From the NCBI GenBank assembly GCA_033032865.1, contig JAWHQI010000051.1, positions 11,612,001 to 11,676,000 on the forward strand: a stretch of 64,000 nucleotides of DNA, in the 5' to 3' direction. Both the position numbers and the translations under genes were made by a program. Of this stretch, positions 10,698-21,889 are shown one piece after another. The DNA comes from Dactylorhiza incarnata. Taxonomy: Eukaryota; Streptophyta; Magnoliopsida; Asparagales; Orchidaceae. The notes beneath the pieces were generated by a model that did no database searches, was not told where the DNA came from, and saw nothing but the letters and a program-made list of their open reading frames with translations. Position 1 is the first letter of the stretch. Every line of letters begins with the position of its first letter.

Positions 10698-11539
10698 ACC
10701 ACGATTTTATGCCCTAAGAGAGATATATCCTTTTGTGATACCTAAAGCGAGACAGAAGGGTTCCGCCAAACCGACGAAAGGCTTCTGATCGGTCTCTCTC
10801 TTCCCGTACACCGCCGCCGCCGCCTCTCCCTGTCATTGGACCTAGCAGTTCATGGGAGACATTGAGGACTCTTATTCTCTGACCTAGTTCTTGTGCGACA
10901 AGAAGCTAGGGTTCTTCAACACTCGTGTGGACCTCCGTAGAGGCGTCGATCAATTTCTGCACTTGAGACTCAGAGTTTGTCTTTGAGATTACTTCTTGAG
11001 CATCTTGGTTGAGTATTGACTCAATCCCCTAAAGGTATGTCACTATTGTCACCTTTCCTATTTCTTGATTCATGAAATTGCAAGTTCTTTGAACTGTTTA
11101 TGGTTGATGGATAAAATTAAATTCCTGCGGAGCCTGGGTTCGGTTAGATTCCGGCCGGCGTTTTCGCTATGTCCGGCGAGTACTCCTACTTCGAGGAGCT
11201 AAACCATTATCCCACCTATCGAGGTGATGGAAGTAACGGTCGCTCCCGCTTTCGGAATATCGGGGGTAGCACCGCGGCGACGGGGCCGAAATTCTTTTTT
11301 GGTTACTTAAATTTTATAAAAAGGTCTCGCGCAGAGTTTTTGAATGTAATTTATCCAACTTATCTTACGATGAAGGCAAGTGCACCTTATCATTTTATAG
11401 TACATGATATAATTTTTTTAGAAAATGATATCGCGGTCGTATTTATCCGAGGCCGTGTTGATTATTTTTACTTTGGGGGCGCGCTATTATCTTATCGATA
11501 AAAAAGATGAGTGATTGCAATAATGAAAAAGTAGAAAAG

Positions 11540-11830
11540 ACGATAATCGCGGGCTTGGTGTGCATTTAGCAAAAACCAAGAAAAGCAATGATAAAGAAAA
11601 TCTAAGCTATGAAAGCAATAAATAATGCAGAAAATTGCGGGTTTGGTGTGCGTTTAGCAAAAATCAAGAAAAGCGATGATAATGCAGAAAATCTAGCTAT
11701 GGAAGTGGTAAATAATGCAGAAAATCTAGTTATGAAAGCAGTAAAAATGCAGAAAATCTAGCTATGAAAGCGGTAAAGCTAATTATGAAAGCGATAAAAA
11801 CTAATTACGAAAGCTTTAAAATTAATCTCA
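11540..11830. repeat. Degenerate tandem repeat in LTR U5
   Basis: Units close to AATGCAGAAAATCTAGCTATGAAAGC recur about six times with indels, interleaved with GCGGGTTTGGTGTGCRTTTAGC. The same kind of sequence, not amplified, occurs in the U5 of the Athila-type LTR near 51290-51430. Confidence 0.6.
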
Positions 11831-12020
11831 TACACACACACACACACAACAAAAATTAAGAAAAAGACAACTTTGCTAAAGAAAATAGCATTTTCATTAA
11901 GCAGAAAAAATATTACAAAACTAGAGAGGAGACGGTGAAAAATAAGAGAGAGAAAACAAAAGTGGAACACAAATCTCATAAACATCAGAATTTGTGAACC
12001 TCTAAAACATCAGCCAACCC

Positions 12021-12033
12021 CCTCTATTTATAG
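12021..12033 (-). promoter_or_regulatory. TATA box of gypsy LTR
   Basis: CTATAAATAGAGG on the minus strand, about 190 bases downstream (in LTR orientation) of the array at 12222-12560. Confidence 0.6.
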
Positions 12034-12221
12034 GAAAAAAGAGGGCTGCCATTAGCAAAAAAAAGGAAGAAAAGAAAAGCAGTTGGCGGTTTGACTGAAG
12101 AGGAAGGCAAATTTGACTTGAGTTGGGGTGCGGATAGAAGCTGGCAGGTTCTAGAAGGAGAGAGAGCTGGCAGGAGAGCTGGCGGGAAGGAGAGCGTTGG
12201 TGGGACAGCTTGCTGGAAGGG

Positions 12222-12402
12222 AATTCGTCGAACGCAGGGAAGAGTTCGTCGAACACCTGCAGAAACATTCAATTATATATATTAAAATTTAGTTCGTCGA
12301 ACGGGAGAGGGGAGAGTTCGTCGAACTGGGATGGGTGTGAGGAATTCGTCGAACGCTGGGAGGTGGAGTTCGTCGAACGCCTTGATTTCGTCGAGCGGCT
12401 TC

Positions 12403-12452
<50 letters not shown>

Positions 12453-12560
12453 TATATAATATATAAGATACGAAACTTAGAGATCGTCGAACGCTGGGCG
12501 CTGCGCGTTCGTCGAACGCGTGGCACTGCGTTCGACGAACGCATAGCAGCGTTCGACGAA
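12222..12560. repeat. TTCGTCGAACG dyad array in gypsy LTR
   Basis: Nine to eleven copies of TTCGTCGAACG or its complement CGTTCGACGAA, itself a near-palindrome centred on CG, with 10-40 base spacers. It is interrupted by a TA microsatellite at about 12404-12450. It occupies the U3 position that CACGCCC sites occupy in the related LTR at 49765. Confidence 0.8.
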
Positions 12561-13140
12561 TCTATTATTATTTTAATTTAATTTAATTTATTTTATTTTA
12601 GTTTAATTTTTTTATTTAATTTTCTTTTAATTTACATAATTATTTATATGATTATATTTAATATATATACTCTGTTATTATTTATTATTTATATATATAT
12701 TATTTTATATACAATTATTATTTTACATTTATTACATATACATTTATATTTCAATATTTTTAATAATATATACATTATTATTACTATGTTTTCATTTATA
12801 TTTACATATAAATATATGATTATTCATTTTGCTTTTTATTTACATACATATAACTATATTATTTACATATATATTTATTATATATATATATGTATTTATT
12901 ATATTTATAATAAATTTATTATACAATAATATTTCAAAATTTTATTCTTATATAAGTATATTTACTTATTTTTACAAATTACTGAATTGTTTCATACTTT
13001 AAATAAGTTCTTCTTTACATATAGGACTATATTTATACAAAATAGATAAAACAAGTCATTTTGCTTAATATTATACATAATTTATGTATAATATTACCTA
13101 AAATGATGTCAAAAACTATATTAAAATACATGTATTATAC
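12404..13140. repeat. AT-rich low-complexity tract and TA microsatellite
   Basis: A TA repeat at about 12404-12450 is followed, after the last dyads, by some 570 bases of almost pure A/T from 12563. Short ORFs here are compositional accidents. The tract is the distal U3 of the LTR ending at 13149. Confidence 0.7.
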
Positions 13141-13248
13141 TATTCATCAAGGGTTGTTCTTGTTCTTTATTTCCGCTGCGCATATGTGATATGTTGTCTA
13201 CATATGATGTACAGAAAACCCAATACCTGGTACATTTTTGGTTCGAAC

Positions 13249-13562
13249 AAAATGATCAACCACTTCCTTACAGCACGACCTCAAAAACAGAGACCGGCAA
13301 AATCCTCCCAAGCTATAGTTCTTACAGTTCTCGATATGAATGACGAGCTTTGCGCCTCTATTTATAGGCAAACAGACGGATGTCGTCACTGCCCCAAAAG
13401 AGATACAGAAACCACCCCAACCAGACCACACAAAGGGAGATCGCGCGATCACAAGAATAGTGACCAGTCAACAGAGGGAGACCGCGCAGACTGCATGGTC
13501 ACTGCGGTCTGCCCTATTTCAGACCGCCCAGACCTCTTCCACTCCACTTCAAAAATCTAGCA
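13249..13562 (-). repeat. 3' LTR fragment of the split copia element
   Basis: It matches 28495-28820 with point differences and one deletion. It has TG at its 5' end (13562), a TATA box GCCTATAAATAGAGGC at 13354-13369 and GACCGC half-sites at 13385-13545. The U5-side part is missing. The 13150-13248 segment to its left is unrelated to the other LTR. Confidence 0.8.
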
Positions 13563-13576
13563 CTCCCCCTTAAAGT
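13563..13576 (-). other. Polypurine tract
   Basis: The minus strand reads TTTAAGGGGGAG immediately before the LTR start, the usual plus-strand priming site of a copia element. Confidence 0.65.
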
Positions 13577-13583
13577 GGGAAGT

Positions 13584-14663
13584 GGAAGTCAGCCCAAGCA
13601 AACTTCGTAACCAACCAAAAGGTCCCTTCGACAGCGGCTTCGTGAAGATGTCCGCGACATTGTCCTCGCTACGCACATATTCAGCCATCAAAGATCCCTC
13701 CAACACCTTCTACCGAACGAAGTGATGCTCGATCTCGATGTGCTTGGTTTGCGCATGACAAACTAAATTATTAACCAGTTTAAGGGCACTCTCATTGTCA
13801 CTGTGAAGTATAGTAGGACCTCGCACCTCCTTATGGATGTCCCCCACTAGCCTCCTAAGCCAGATGGCTTCATGAGCTGCCCAGGCCGAAGCCTTGTATT
13901 TTGCTTCCGTAGTGAAGACAGACACCAAATCCTACTTCTTGCTGCACCATGAGATAGCTGCGGAGCCAGTCATAAAGACATAACCAGAAGTCGACTTCCG
14001 ATCAACTGAATCTCCTCCATAATCAACATCCGTGTAACCATGCAGATTGAAGCCTGGGTCCCTCCCTTAAAAGAGACTCATATCAGTGGTGGACTTCACA
14101 TACTTCAGAATGCTCCTTGCCGCCACTAGATGAGGTTTCCACGGCTCTGCCATATATAAACTTACTCGGCCCACAACATAAGCAATATCCGGCCTCGTAA
14201 TCATTAGATGAATCAGGCTTCCAACTAAAGCCTGAAAAACCAAAGGATCCTAATGAACCCTTCCCTCATCACATCGATGTTTCAAGCCAACCTCTTATGG
14301 TGTAAAGCTACTCTTCCCATATCCCATGCCGAATCGTTTCACAATCCGTTCCACATAGCCCATTCTGGAAAACGATCACACCGCTTTTTTTCCTCTTCAC
14401 CTCAAGTCCAAGGAAATGATGGAGCTCACCCAAATAATTCATCTCAAATATGATAGCTAGTTCATCCAGGAGCCTAGCTACCTCCTTCTCAGAGTTCCCC
14501 ATGATGATTATGTCATCCACATACAATAGTACCAAGACTTGCAGCTCCCCCGTCTTATTTACAAACAAGCTTGAATCAGAATCTGAAGTAAAGTATACGC
14601 AGAATTGGAGGCATTCTGCGATCTTTCCATACCACGCTCGAGGCGCTTGCTTCAAGCCATACA
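13584..14663 (-). pseudogene. Copia RT palm/thumb and RNase H
   Basis: From 14663 downward the minus strand reads VLYGLKQAPRAWY, then the catalytic YVDD motif (LLYVDDIII), then LHHFLGLEV. After a degraded stretch comes the RNase H end with TTEAKYKASAWAAHEAIWLRR and an HSDNESALKL segment near 13790. These are the ordered late-pol motifs of Ty1/copia. RT copies element RNA into DNA and RNase H removes the template. Frames are broken around 14240-14310 and 13930. The upstream RT part continues across the solo LTR at 16744-17104. Confidence 0.85.
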
Positions 14664-14668
14664 AAACC

Positions 14669-16738
14669 TGTAACACCCTGCCAGTATGAATAATATAACA
14701 GTAGGTCCGGCCGGGACCCCACGCCATACTAACCACACTAGCTAGGAGTTAAAAAGTGATAAACAGAAAGAAACTACAACAGAGTATACTGAACACTAGC
14801 GGAAGAATAAAGATTTAACATTTCCATTAGAATTGTCCACTGTCTTAGGAATGAAACCAAGAAAGAGAGTCATGGCCTTAAGGCCTTACATTTAGCAAAT
14901 ATACCAAAAACTCCAAAACATACATCGGCACGCAGGCCGGCAATACATGAGAAAGCTAAAAAGGAGGCTGGCCTTCAAGGTCCAACACAGCAAAAGGGCC
15001 ACCGCCCGCTATTTCCCGCTAGGCTCACCTGCACCTGCATAAGAACATTCCACCAAGCGGTGGCAAACAAGGTAACGGTCAGCACAGCTGACCAAATTAT
15101 AACGACCCCACCCCTTTCCCGGGGTGGCGGAGATTCTACCCTGCAAGCAAGCCATACCAGCACAAGTACTAACATAAAGAAAGTGCAACTACACAAGGTG
15201 AGGTTTCAAGCACATTCAATCTTCTAGGTTGGGCATCAAAAAGGAGGGAACCTAGGTGTGCACATGATGTTGGTTGGGTTCACCCGAAGGTTCCCCGCAA
15301 CCGCCTAAACAACCGCATGAGGCTAACAACATCAATTCCACAAACACTCCACCATAAGGGCCATCGCCTTATGTGGGAAAAAGAGCTTTTGGTCGGTCTA
15401 GGTAAACCACCTTCCACGACCTCTCCCATGATCACACGGCTACATGAGGTAGGGACCTCTTACCGATCTGCATGGAAATGGGTTCGGTTTAGCTTTGCCC
15501 GTGCTCTAATCGTCGCGATCTGTCGCACGACGCGGGTACGGCTTCGCCTCGGCCCGTAAGGGTTTAGCACCTTCAAGTGCTACACAAATATAAGCTACGC
15601 ACCTAATCCCTTCACAAGGATCTAGGCTTCACAAATACTCAAAAGGGGAGGTATAATACGCTCCGCATAAATTTCGCGGTGAAGGTTTGCCTTCATCCAA
15701 TCTCAAAGCATGGGGATTTCGTTAGGATCTTCACAAGACGCCTACACTTAAATCCCGCACTATTATAGACGATTTCACGGAGTCATTCTCTGGCACGCAT
15801 TCTAGGCTTAACCTAAATGCAACGTCGCAATCCAAGCATCACCGATTCGGGCTCACGGCCACGAATAGGCTTCACACAAAATGCCTAAATCCGCACGACT
15901 ACCGGATTTTCTACATGCAATATGCCGGGGACGGACACAATCCACCCGGAGTTCCGGAGAACTTGAGGGAATCCTACACTTCACCCATTTGGTGAAAGGG
16001 ATCCCTCATGCAAGCATAGAGAAATGAAGGAGAGGACAAAAGACAAGTCCAAACAACGGGAGAAGAAATCGTTACCCTAGGAGCGTTCTTTTTCGCCATG
16101 GATTCGAGATTCTAGACGGAGGGAAACGACCGCACCGGGCTGCACTCTCCAGATCTGGAATCGGCTCGCGAAACGGAGCTCCGAAGCTCCGTCAATGGCG
16201 GAATCTCTCCTTCTTCTTCCTTGCCTCCTCCTTCTTCCTCTAGGTTTGGAGAGAGAATGGATATGAAATAATGAGGATTAAACCCCTCTCATAAGCCCTA
16301 ATAACCTCCAGCAACTAAACCTAGCCGTTGGATCAAATCCCAGAAGATTTGGACGGTCTGATCTCCTTCTCCGCTCAAAATCGCGGAACAGAATAAACAG
16401 GGCGCACGATCGCTGGCGCACGATCACTGGTCGTGCGCGAAGAGGGAAATGGTCGTGCGCACTGTCCGAGACAGAACTCGATTCTCTTCTGAATTAACGC
16501 ATGGTCGCTGGCGCACGATCACCGATCGTGCGCGATGAGGACAATGGTCGTGCACATAAGACGAGACAGAACTCCGATTCTTTGCGGGTTACGCACGATC
16601 ATTGGCGCACGCTCACTGGTCGTGCGCTAAGAGGACAATGGTCGTGCGCATGGACCTGATCTGGAATCTTGAGCCTATCCCGAGCGCAACACCACCATTC
16701 CGCCTACCTCGCTGAACCACGATCTTTGGGGTGTTACA
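14669..16738 (-). mobile_element. Solo LTR of a Ty3/gypsy (Tekay/Del-like) element
   Basis: The ends TGTAACACCC and GGGTGTTACA are inverted copies of each other, typical of Del/Tekay-like gypsy LTRs. A 5-bp target duplication AAACC flanks it (14664-14668 and 16739-16743), and it interrupts the copia RT frame cleanly. There is no internal region, so the two LTRs of a full element have recombined. I infer minus orientation from the terminal sequence style and from the array and degenerate TATA (TTATGAGAGG near 16285). It carries a three-unit GCGCACGATC array at 16402-16663. Confidence 0.8.
16402..16663. repeat. GCGCACGATC / GGTCGTGCGC array, about 95-bp units
   Basis: Three units start at about 16402, 16498 and 16592. 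Each has the order GCGCACGATC, GGCGCACGATCACTGG, TCGTGCGC, then GGTCGTGCGC. In units 1 and 2 the linker CTGTCCGAGACAGAACTC (or a variant) follows. The same unit and linker occur in the solo LTR at 20183-21889. Confidence 0.8.
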
Positions 16739-16743
16739 AAACC

Positions 16744-17104
16744 TTCTTGAGCTTGCAGACATGTCCTGGATGAGCTTCAAAAACATAGCCAGGTGGATGC
16801 ACCATGGAGATATCTTTGTCAATCTCGCCATAAAGAAAAGATTCTTCAAGTCAAGTTGCCAAATCTTCCAACCTTGGCAAGCTGCCAACGCAATCACCAC
16901 CCGAACTGAAGTCATCTTGGCAATAGGACTAAATGTCTCTTCATAGTCTTCACCGTACTATTGAGAGAACCGTCGAGCTACATGGTGAGCCTTGTACCGC
17001 TCAATACAGCCATCAACCTTCTTCTTTAGCTTGTAAACCCACTTGCATGTCACAGGAGTAATGCCATCAACCTTGGGCACAAGATCCCAAGTCTCATTCT
17101 TCTA
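16744..17104 (-). pseudogene. Copia RT N-terminal part (fragment)
   Basis: The minus-strand reading from 17104 contains NETWDLVPKVDG, TCKWVYKLKKKVDG, RYKAHHVARRF and DYEETFSPIAKMTSVR, followed by the WQLDLKNLFF region. These are the fingers and early palm of copia reverse transcriptase. One in-frame stop lies near 16960, and a frame change occurs after 16850. It is bounded by the target duplications of the two inserted elements, which show that both landed in one RT gene. Confidence 0.85.
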
Positions 17105-17406
17105 GAGGGTGATGAGTCCCAATTATATACACATTTTTGGACTCATCTAGGCCGATTATCTAGTCTATGCACTACACTTTATACATGTTTTCGTTCATAT
17201 TAAATAGCCGTCTTTTATTCCATGCTAAGTGCACTTATAGGCCCGTAGTGGTGTGTGTTTGCTTGTTTTAGTGTTGAGGGTAAGCACAGCGTGCTCCTCA
17301 GTATTTTGGTGCTTTATTTCCTGTGCTGGAAGGGTATTCCCAGCTTAGCTGTGGCTAATGCAGGTGGACATTTCATCAGTTTCAGCCTAAGTTCATGTCT
17401 GTGCAT

Positions 17407-17720
17407 ATCGCACGATCGTGCGTTATGTTGGCGCACGGTCGGTTTCGATCGTGCACCCTTTTGCTGAGGAGGACACTGATGTTCTATTGTTATTCGTGCG
17501 TCTCTGCGCATGGGCAGAGCCCGTGCGTGAAGGAATCGCACGCTCTCCCTGTTTGGCCTTGTATTTTCCCTTTCCGAATTTACCCGTGCGTTTTGACGCA
17601 CAGGAGGATTTGCCCCTGCGTGAGTAAATCGCACGGGCGGTCCAGGTCATCTTCCTGCGCTGTCTTTACAATAAGTTTTGCACGGTCTACGCACGGTCGT
17701 GCGTTCGACCGTGCATGACC
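17407..17720. repeat. GTGCG/CGCAC dyad array
   Basis: About fifteen copies of a CGCAC or GTGCG core, including the palindrome CGCACGATCGTGCG and paired sites CGCACGGTC/GATCGTGC. Spacing is irregular and no 95-bp unit is visible, unlike 16402-16663. Confidence 0.8.
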
Positions 17721-17737
17721 ATTTTTCTAACTCTTTT

Positions 17738-17746
17738 CTATAAAAG
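17738..17746 (+). promoter_or_regulatory. TATA box of gypsy LTR
   Basis: CTATAAAAG, repeated at 24177-24185 in the 3' LTR, directly downstream of the dyad array. Confidence 0.65.
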
Positions 17747-18680
17747 CGTAGTTCTCTGCCCTAGTCGGGGAGATTGTACTTGTTTCGCTTTTTTCGCCGC
17801 AAAAGGAGCTCCAGCTCCGTACCCCTTCCACCACTCCATCAGGGCTTGGCCCTAGGCCTCCTCCATCATCCTTAAGCTTCAAGGAGAAGGATCCAGCTCT
17901 TTATCTGGCATCATTCAAAGAAAAGGAAGCTAGGTTGTGTGCTGAATCGTGACACGAAGAAGACAGGCCATTGGAGGGTAGTGACAGCCTTCTCTACCCC
18001 GGACGCAGTCGAGGACCGAGCTTGGATGCGGATTGACAACCCAGCGATTCCAACCATGAACCCTCAACAAGACTTCGGATTCGGTCGATTCCTCACCCTC
18101 TCTTTCTTTGTATTTTGTGTTGTAATAGTTAGATCCTTCATTATTTGATGATGAGCACTATAGACCTTATTTTATAAAGTTATTTCATATTTATGTGAAT
18201 GTATCTTTTCGTTTATATGTGTGTATGAGGTGCGCCGCCATCCATTTTCCATTCCGCCGTCACATTTGTGTGTCGCGCTAGCAATTGCTAGTGGCGTGCT
18301 TGTCGACGAGGTGCTTGCGACCCTCATTCCTTTTGCATACTCGTCCATCCACCCTTTCGAAGCAGCGCGCTCAAGGCCTGCCTAGTCTCCATCCCGCCAA
18401 GTGAAGCATTGCATAGCAGCATTGCATAGGAGTAGTTGTAGTATTTTCTCTTTATTTCCACAAACCAAAACCCCTCGTTTCCGCAACCCATCCGACTTAA
18501 GGACTTCAATCTCAAGTCCTTCCTCAATAATTAACTCCACCTTACTGTGTTCCTTCGAGATCGATACTTGGGGGTTCACTCCCACATTTTATATTACTTG
18601 AACGATCGGTACACTGCCGTTTCGTGACGCAGTCTTGCTACCGCCTATAGCGGTGTGCTAAGATTTGCGCATCAAGTTTT

Positions 18681-18698
18681 TGGCACCGTTGTCGGGGA
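18681..18698 (+). other. Primer binding site, tRNA-Asp type
   Basis: TGGCACCGTTGTCGGGGA differs at two positions from the TGGCGCCGTTGCCGGGGA at 52013-52030, the usual PBS of Athila and Tat elements. It begins six bases after the LTR end at 18674. Confidence 0.75.
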
Positions 18699-18911
18699 AC
18701 ACAGACGTGTGAGTTTTCTGGAGAGGGAGAATCTGAGAGAGAAGCCCTTCCATTTGTTTATCGCATCCTTTTTGTTTTATTTCTTCTTATTCTGTTTTAC
18801 TGTTTATGTTAGGTTGCTCTAGTAAATTTGTGTTAAGTGTAGTATTTTGCACAATAGTGTTTTTATTTCGAATCATTTTATCTTCACACTATATGGGCTT
18901 CATTTAATATT

Positions 18912-20127
18912 CGTTGTCATTGGTGTGGAGATATCTCTCACGCTAGTGATAGATGTCCAAAGGGAGATAATAGCCCTAGTACTCAAGGCAGCATATGGAG
19001 CACCAACTTCGTCTGGTACTCTATATGGTGCGAGTAAGTCCTATTGCTATTCTGCCGAGCCTTTACCGTCACACTTCTTTTCGGCTTCAGCACCTGCTGT
19101 ACCATAGAAGCCCGCAAGGCAGTGCTTGTTTTGTCAGAGCACGGATCATGCCTTGAAGGATTGTGCTGCTTTCCTTCGCCAAATGGACGAGGATGACGAG
19201 CCGGATATCCGGATCGTCCTGACTCATACTTCTGGCAGCACACCTTCAATATCTGGTTATGTGTCCATTTCACCTTCAAGTTTTGAAGGGTATGATGTGG
19301 ACACAGTCACCAGATGTGTGGCTGATCTAGGCTCCGACATGGCTGAGCCCATCTCCCCTGCACATATATCACCATATGTAGATTCAATTCTTTGTGAGGA
19401 ATCGGTGCTTGACATTTATCCAAGCACTATTCCTCCACCTGTTGTGCATACTACATTCGTCTCTGACGACATTGTTGAGGATGTGTCGTAGGATGAGGCT
19501 GGCGATCTATGTGTTATGCCTGCTCCTATAGAGGAGGACAACCTTCTAGGTGAAGAGGAGCTTTCCTCAGCACCGGTGGAGGAAGTCCAACTCTTGGGCA
19601 TGGCCACTGTTGATCCCGCTGAACCTTGTAGCATTGATGACAATGCAGACATCATTTTACTTTCCCATCCTAATGGGAGTGAGACCGGGACAACTCTCCC
19701 TATTTTTGATTCTTTATGTTATTCGTCTCTTTTATTTCTTGATTCCCCTTCCCTTTCCGAGCCTATGCAGGTTGAGCCTTCACAGGTTATGCAGGAGGTG
19801 GTACAAATTGCACCATTCAATGATGCGCACAGCTTCTTGTGTGAAGAGGTTAATATCCCGTCCACAGAAGACATGTCATGTATTGTATTCCCCTCCTGCT
19901 GCCTCCCCGAAGACGACACCTTGCTAAGCAAGGAAATTTATTTTGGTGAAAGTAGAATGGAGGACTCTCCCTCCACCTCTTTCTTTCTCCCTCCTCTACC
20001 TGTGTCTAGCAGGTATTTTCATTTAGGTAGAGGAGTAGTGGTTCTATCACCATATCGGTACCCGCTACCGACACGGGAAATAGAGCAGCTGCCTGTCCAC
20101 TTCTCTTTCGATACTCCCATTAGCTAA
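18912..20127 (+). pseudogene. Gag-like protein with two CCHC zinc knuckles and acidic tail
   Basis: A first knuckle, CHWCGDISHASDRC, is coded at 18915-18956. A second, CLFCQSTDHALKDC, is coded at 19123-19164 in a different frame, so at least one frameshift separates them (a stop near 19037 closes the first frame). After the second knuckle the frame runs to 20127 with one stop near 19489. This part is acidic and rich in Glu, Asp, Ser and Pro (for example EEDNLLGEEELSSAPVEE). CCHC knuckles of spacing C-x2-C-x4-H-x4-C bind RNA in Gag proteins. The long acidic C-terminus is not a domain I recognise. No capsid-like region is evident upstream, where only about 200 bases separate PBS and knuckle. 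It may have packaged element RNA. Confidence 0.55.
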
Positions 20128-20182
20128 GACCACCACCTTCCTGAATAAGTCTTGTTGGGATGACAATAACCCCAGTAGTTAT

Positions 20183-21889
20183 TGATGGCGCAAATCTTAG
20201 CACACCGTTATAGGAGGTAGTAAGAATGCGGCACGAAACGGCAGTGTACCGATCGTTCAAGTAATATAAAATGGGAATGAATCCCCAAGTATCGATCTCA
20301 AAGGAACACAGTAAGGTGGAGTTTATTATCGAGGAAGGACTTGAGATTGAAGTCCTTTAATCGGATGGATCGCGGAGGGGGGTTGATTTGGTTGTGGAAA
20401 ATAAAGGAAAATATTACAACTACTCCTATGCAATGTCGCTATGCAATGCTTCGCTTGGCGGGATGGAGACTAGGCAGGCCTTGAGCGCGCTGCGTCGCAA
20501 GGGCGGATGGACAAGCAGGCAAGCGGAATCGAACTGTGCAGGCCTTGAGCGCGCTGCTTCGTAGGGCGAGATGTATTACACGGGCCGCGATGCCATGCTT
20601 CGATAGGCGGATGGACGAGTAGGCTAACGGAATGAGGGTCGCAAACACCTCGTCGACAAGCATGCCACTAGCAATTGCTAGTGCGGCACCGGACACGGTG
20701 GTGGAGTGGAAAATGGATGGCAGCGCACCTCATTAACACATATGAACTAAATATAACTTCACATAAACATGAAATTAAGATTACAAGCACGATTCATAGT
20801 GTTCATCATCAATACATGAGAGATCTAGCTACAAACACATCAATAAGAGAAGAACAAGGCAAGAAATCGACCGAATCCGAAGTCTCGTTGTAGATTCACG
20901 GTTGGAATTTTCGGGTTGTCAATCCGCGTCCAAGCTCGGTCCGCAACTACGTCTGGGATAGAGAGAGCTGTCACTACTCTCCAATGAGCCCGTCTTCTTC
21001 GTGTCACGATCCGGTAGAGGTTGCAAACTTCCTCTTGCTTGATGGCGATGGCGGCTAAACCTTCCTTGAAGCTCTTGGATGAAGGAGGAGGCCGAGAGGA
21101 AGCTCCAGCCCAAGAATGGCGTGAAGAACAAGCCCGGAGCACCTCCCGATGGTGGGCGGCGATGGAGGGGCGAAATCGGGCGGAACGGCGGAGCTGGGCG
21201 AACGAAAAATCGGAGGATCCCGACCTAAATCGCAAGCAGGAATATTTATAGGCGCTGGAATAAACAGTGCGCACGGTCATTGGCGCACGACCAGTGGTCG
21301 TGCGCGCTGGAATCCTGTGATCGTGCGCCTTCCTGGGTGGAGCCTGCAATGCAAGAAATTTATAAAATACCATGTTCGCACGACCAGTGGCGCACGACCG
21401 GTGGTTGTGCGCACTATCATAGGTGGTCGTGCGCACTGGTCGAAACAGAACTCATAAAATTGATGTTAAGTGCGCACGAACAGTGGCACACGACCGGTGG
21501 TCGTGCGCAATATCGTAGGTGGTCGTGCACACTGTCCGAGACAGAACTCAAAAAATAGGGTTAAGTGCACACGATCAGCGGCGCACGACCAGTGGTCTTG
21601 CGCAATAGAAACAGTGATCGTGCGCAGTGTTCCTGTACAGAATTGTACCGGGAACACCCGCACGACTCCTGTTCCAGCATACAACACCAATCTAGCCACT
21701 GAAGGTGGCACTTAACAATGCATGAAAACTAATAACGAAGATAAACAAGAAATAACAACAAAAATGGGCCTAGAGGTGCACTTAGCAAGGAGTATCAAAT
21801 ATGAGTGAAAACATGTCTAAAGTGAAGTGCATAGATTAGAAAATCGGCCCAGATGGGTCCATAAATGTGTATATATTTGGGACTCATCA
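20183..21889 (-). mobile_element. Solo LTR of a related gypsy family, nested
   Basis: On the minus strand it starts TGATGAGTCCCAAATATATAC and ends GATTTGCGCCATCA, like the LTRs of its host element but clearly diverged. The target duplication GTTAT is perfect (20178-20182, 21890-21894). The U5 part aligns with 18200-18674, while the U3 array differs: it carries the 95-bp GCGCACGACC unit at 21268-21645. TATA CCTATAAATATT lies at 21241-21252. Confidence 0.85.
21268..21645. repeat. GCGCACGACC / GGTCGTGCGC array, about 95-bp units
   Basis: Four units start near 21268, 21377, 21472 and 21567. Each contains the perfect or near-perfect dyad GCGCACGACC-AGT-GGTCGTGCGC and a further GGTCGTGCGC. Units 2 to 4 then have a linker related to CTGTCCGAGACAGAACTC. 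The array ends about 16 bases from the TATA box. It is homologous to 16402-16663 in a different LTR family. Confidence 0.85.

Larger units (their letters stand above)
10284..11160 (+). repeat. 3' LTR of the plus-strand copia remnant (right end uncertain)
   Basis: It begins TGTTAGTG directly after a purine tract. It contains a TCGACGAA dyad array at 10457-10632 and a TATA box at 10689-10697. The right boundary is not visible. The sequence changes character near 11130-11300, where a minus-strand gypsy LTR begins. A copia-like LTR end may resume at 13150-13248. Confidence 0.6.
11300..13149 (-). repeat. Ty3/gypsy LTR, Athila-like ends (minus strand)
   Basis: The right end reads on the minus strand TGATGAATAGTATAATACATG, nearly the start of the Athila-type LTR at 49765. 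The part near 11300-11560 on the minus strand aligns by eye with the U5 of that LTR (shared ATCGATAA, ATAATAGCGCG, AAGGTGCACTTGCCTT). It has a TATA box CTATAAATAGAGG at 12021-12033. A degenerate tRNA-Asp-like PBS may lie near 11270-11292, so the left boundary is approximate. No gag or pol of this element is seen, and it could be a solo LTR or a 5' LTR with a lost body. Confidence 0.6.
17110..18674 (+). repeat. 5' LTR of the gag-only gypsy element
   Basis: It is repeated at 23549-25115. A hairpin is formed by GATGAGTCC (17111-17119) and GGACTCATC about 20 bases later. The U3 array at 17407-17720 ends about 18 bases before the TATA box at 17738-17746. Confidence 0.9.

Noticed and set aside
11169..11501. 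110-codon ORF beginning MSGEYSYFEEL
   Set aside because: The first 40 residues look protein-like, but the frame then runs into the U5 of a minus-strand LTR. No family is recognised and there is no second support.
12648..12929. 93-codon Ile/Tyr-rich ORF
   Set aside because: Pure AT low-complexity sequence inside an LTR.
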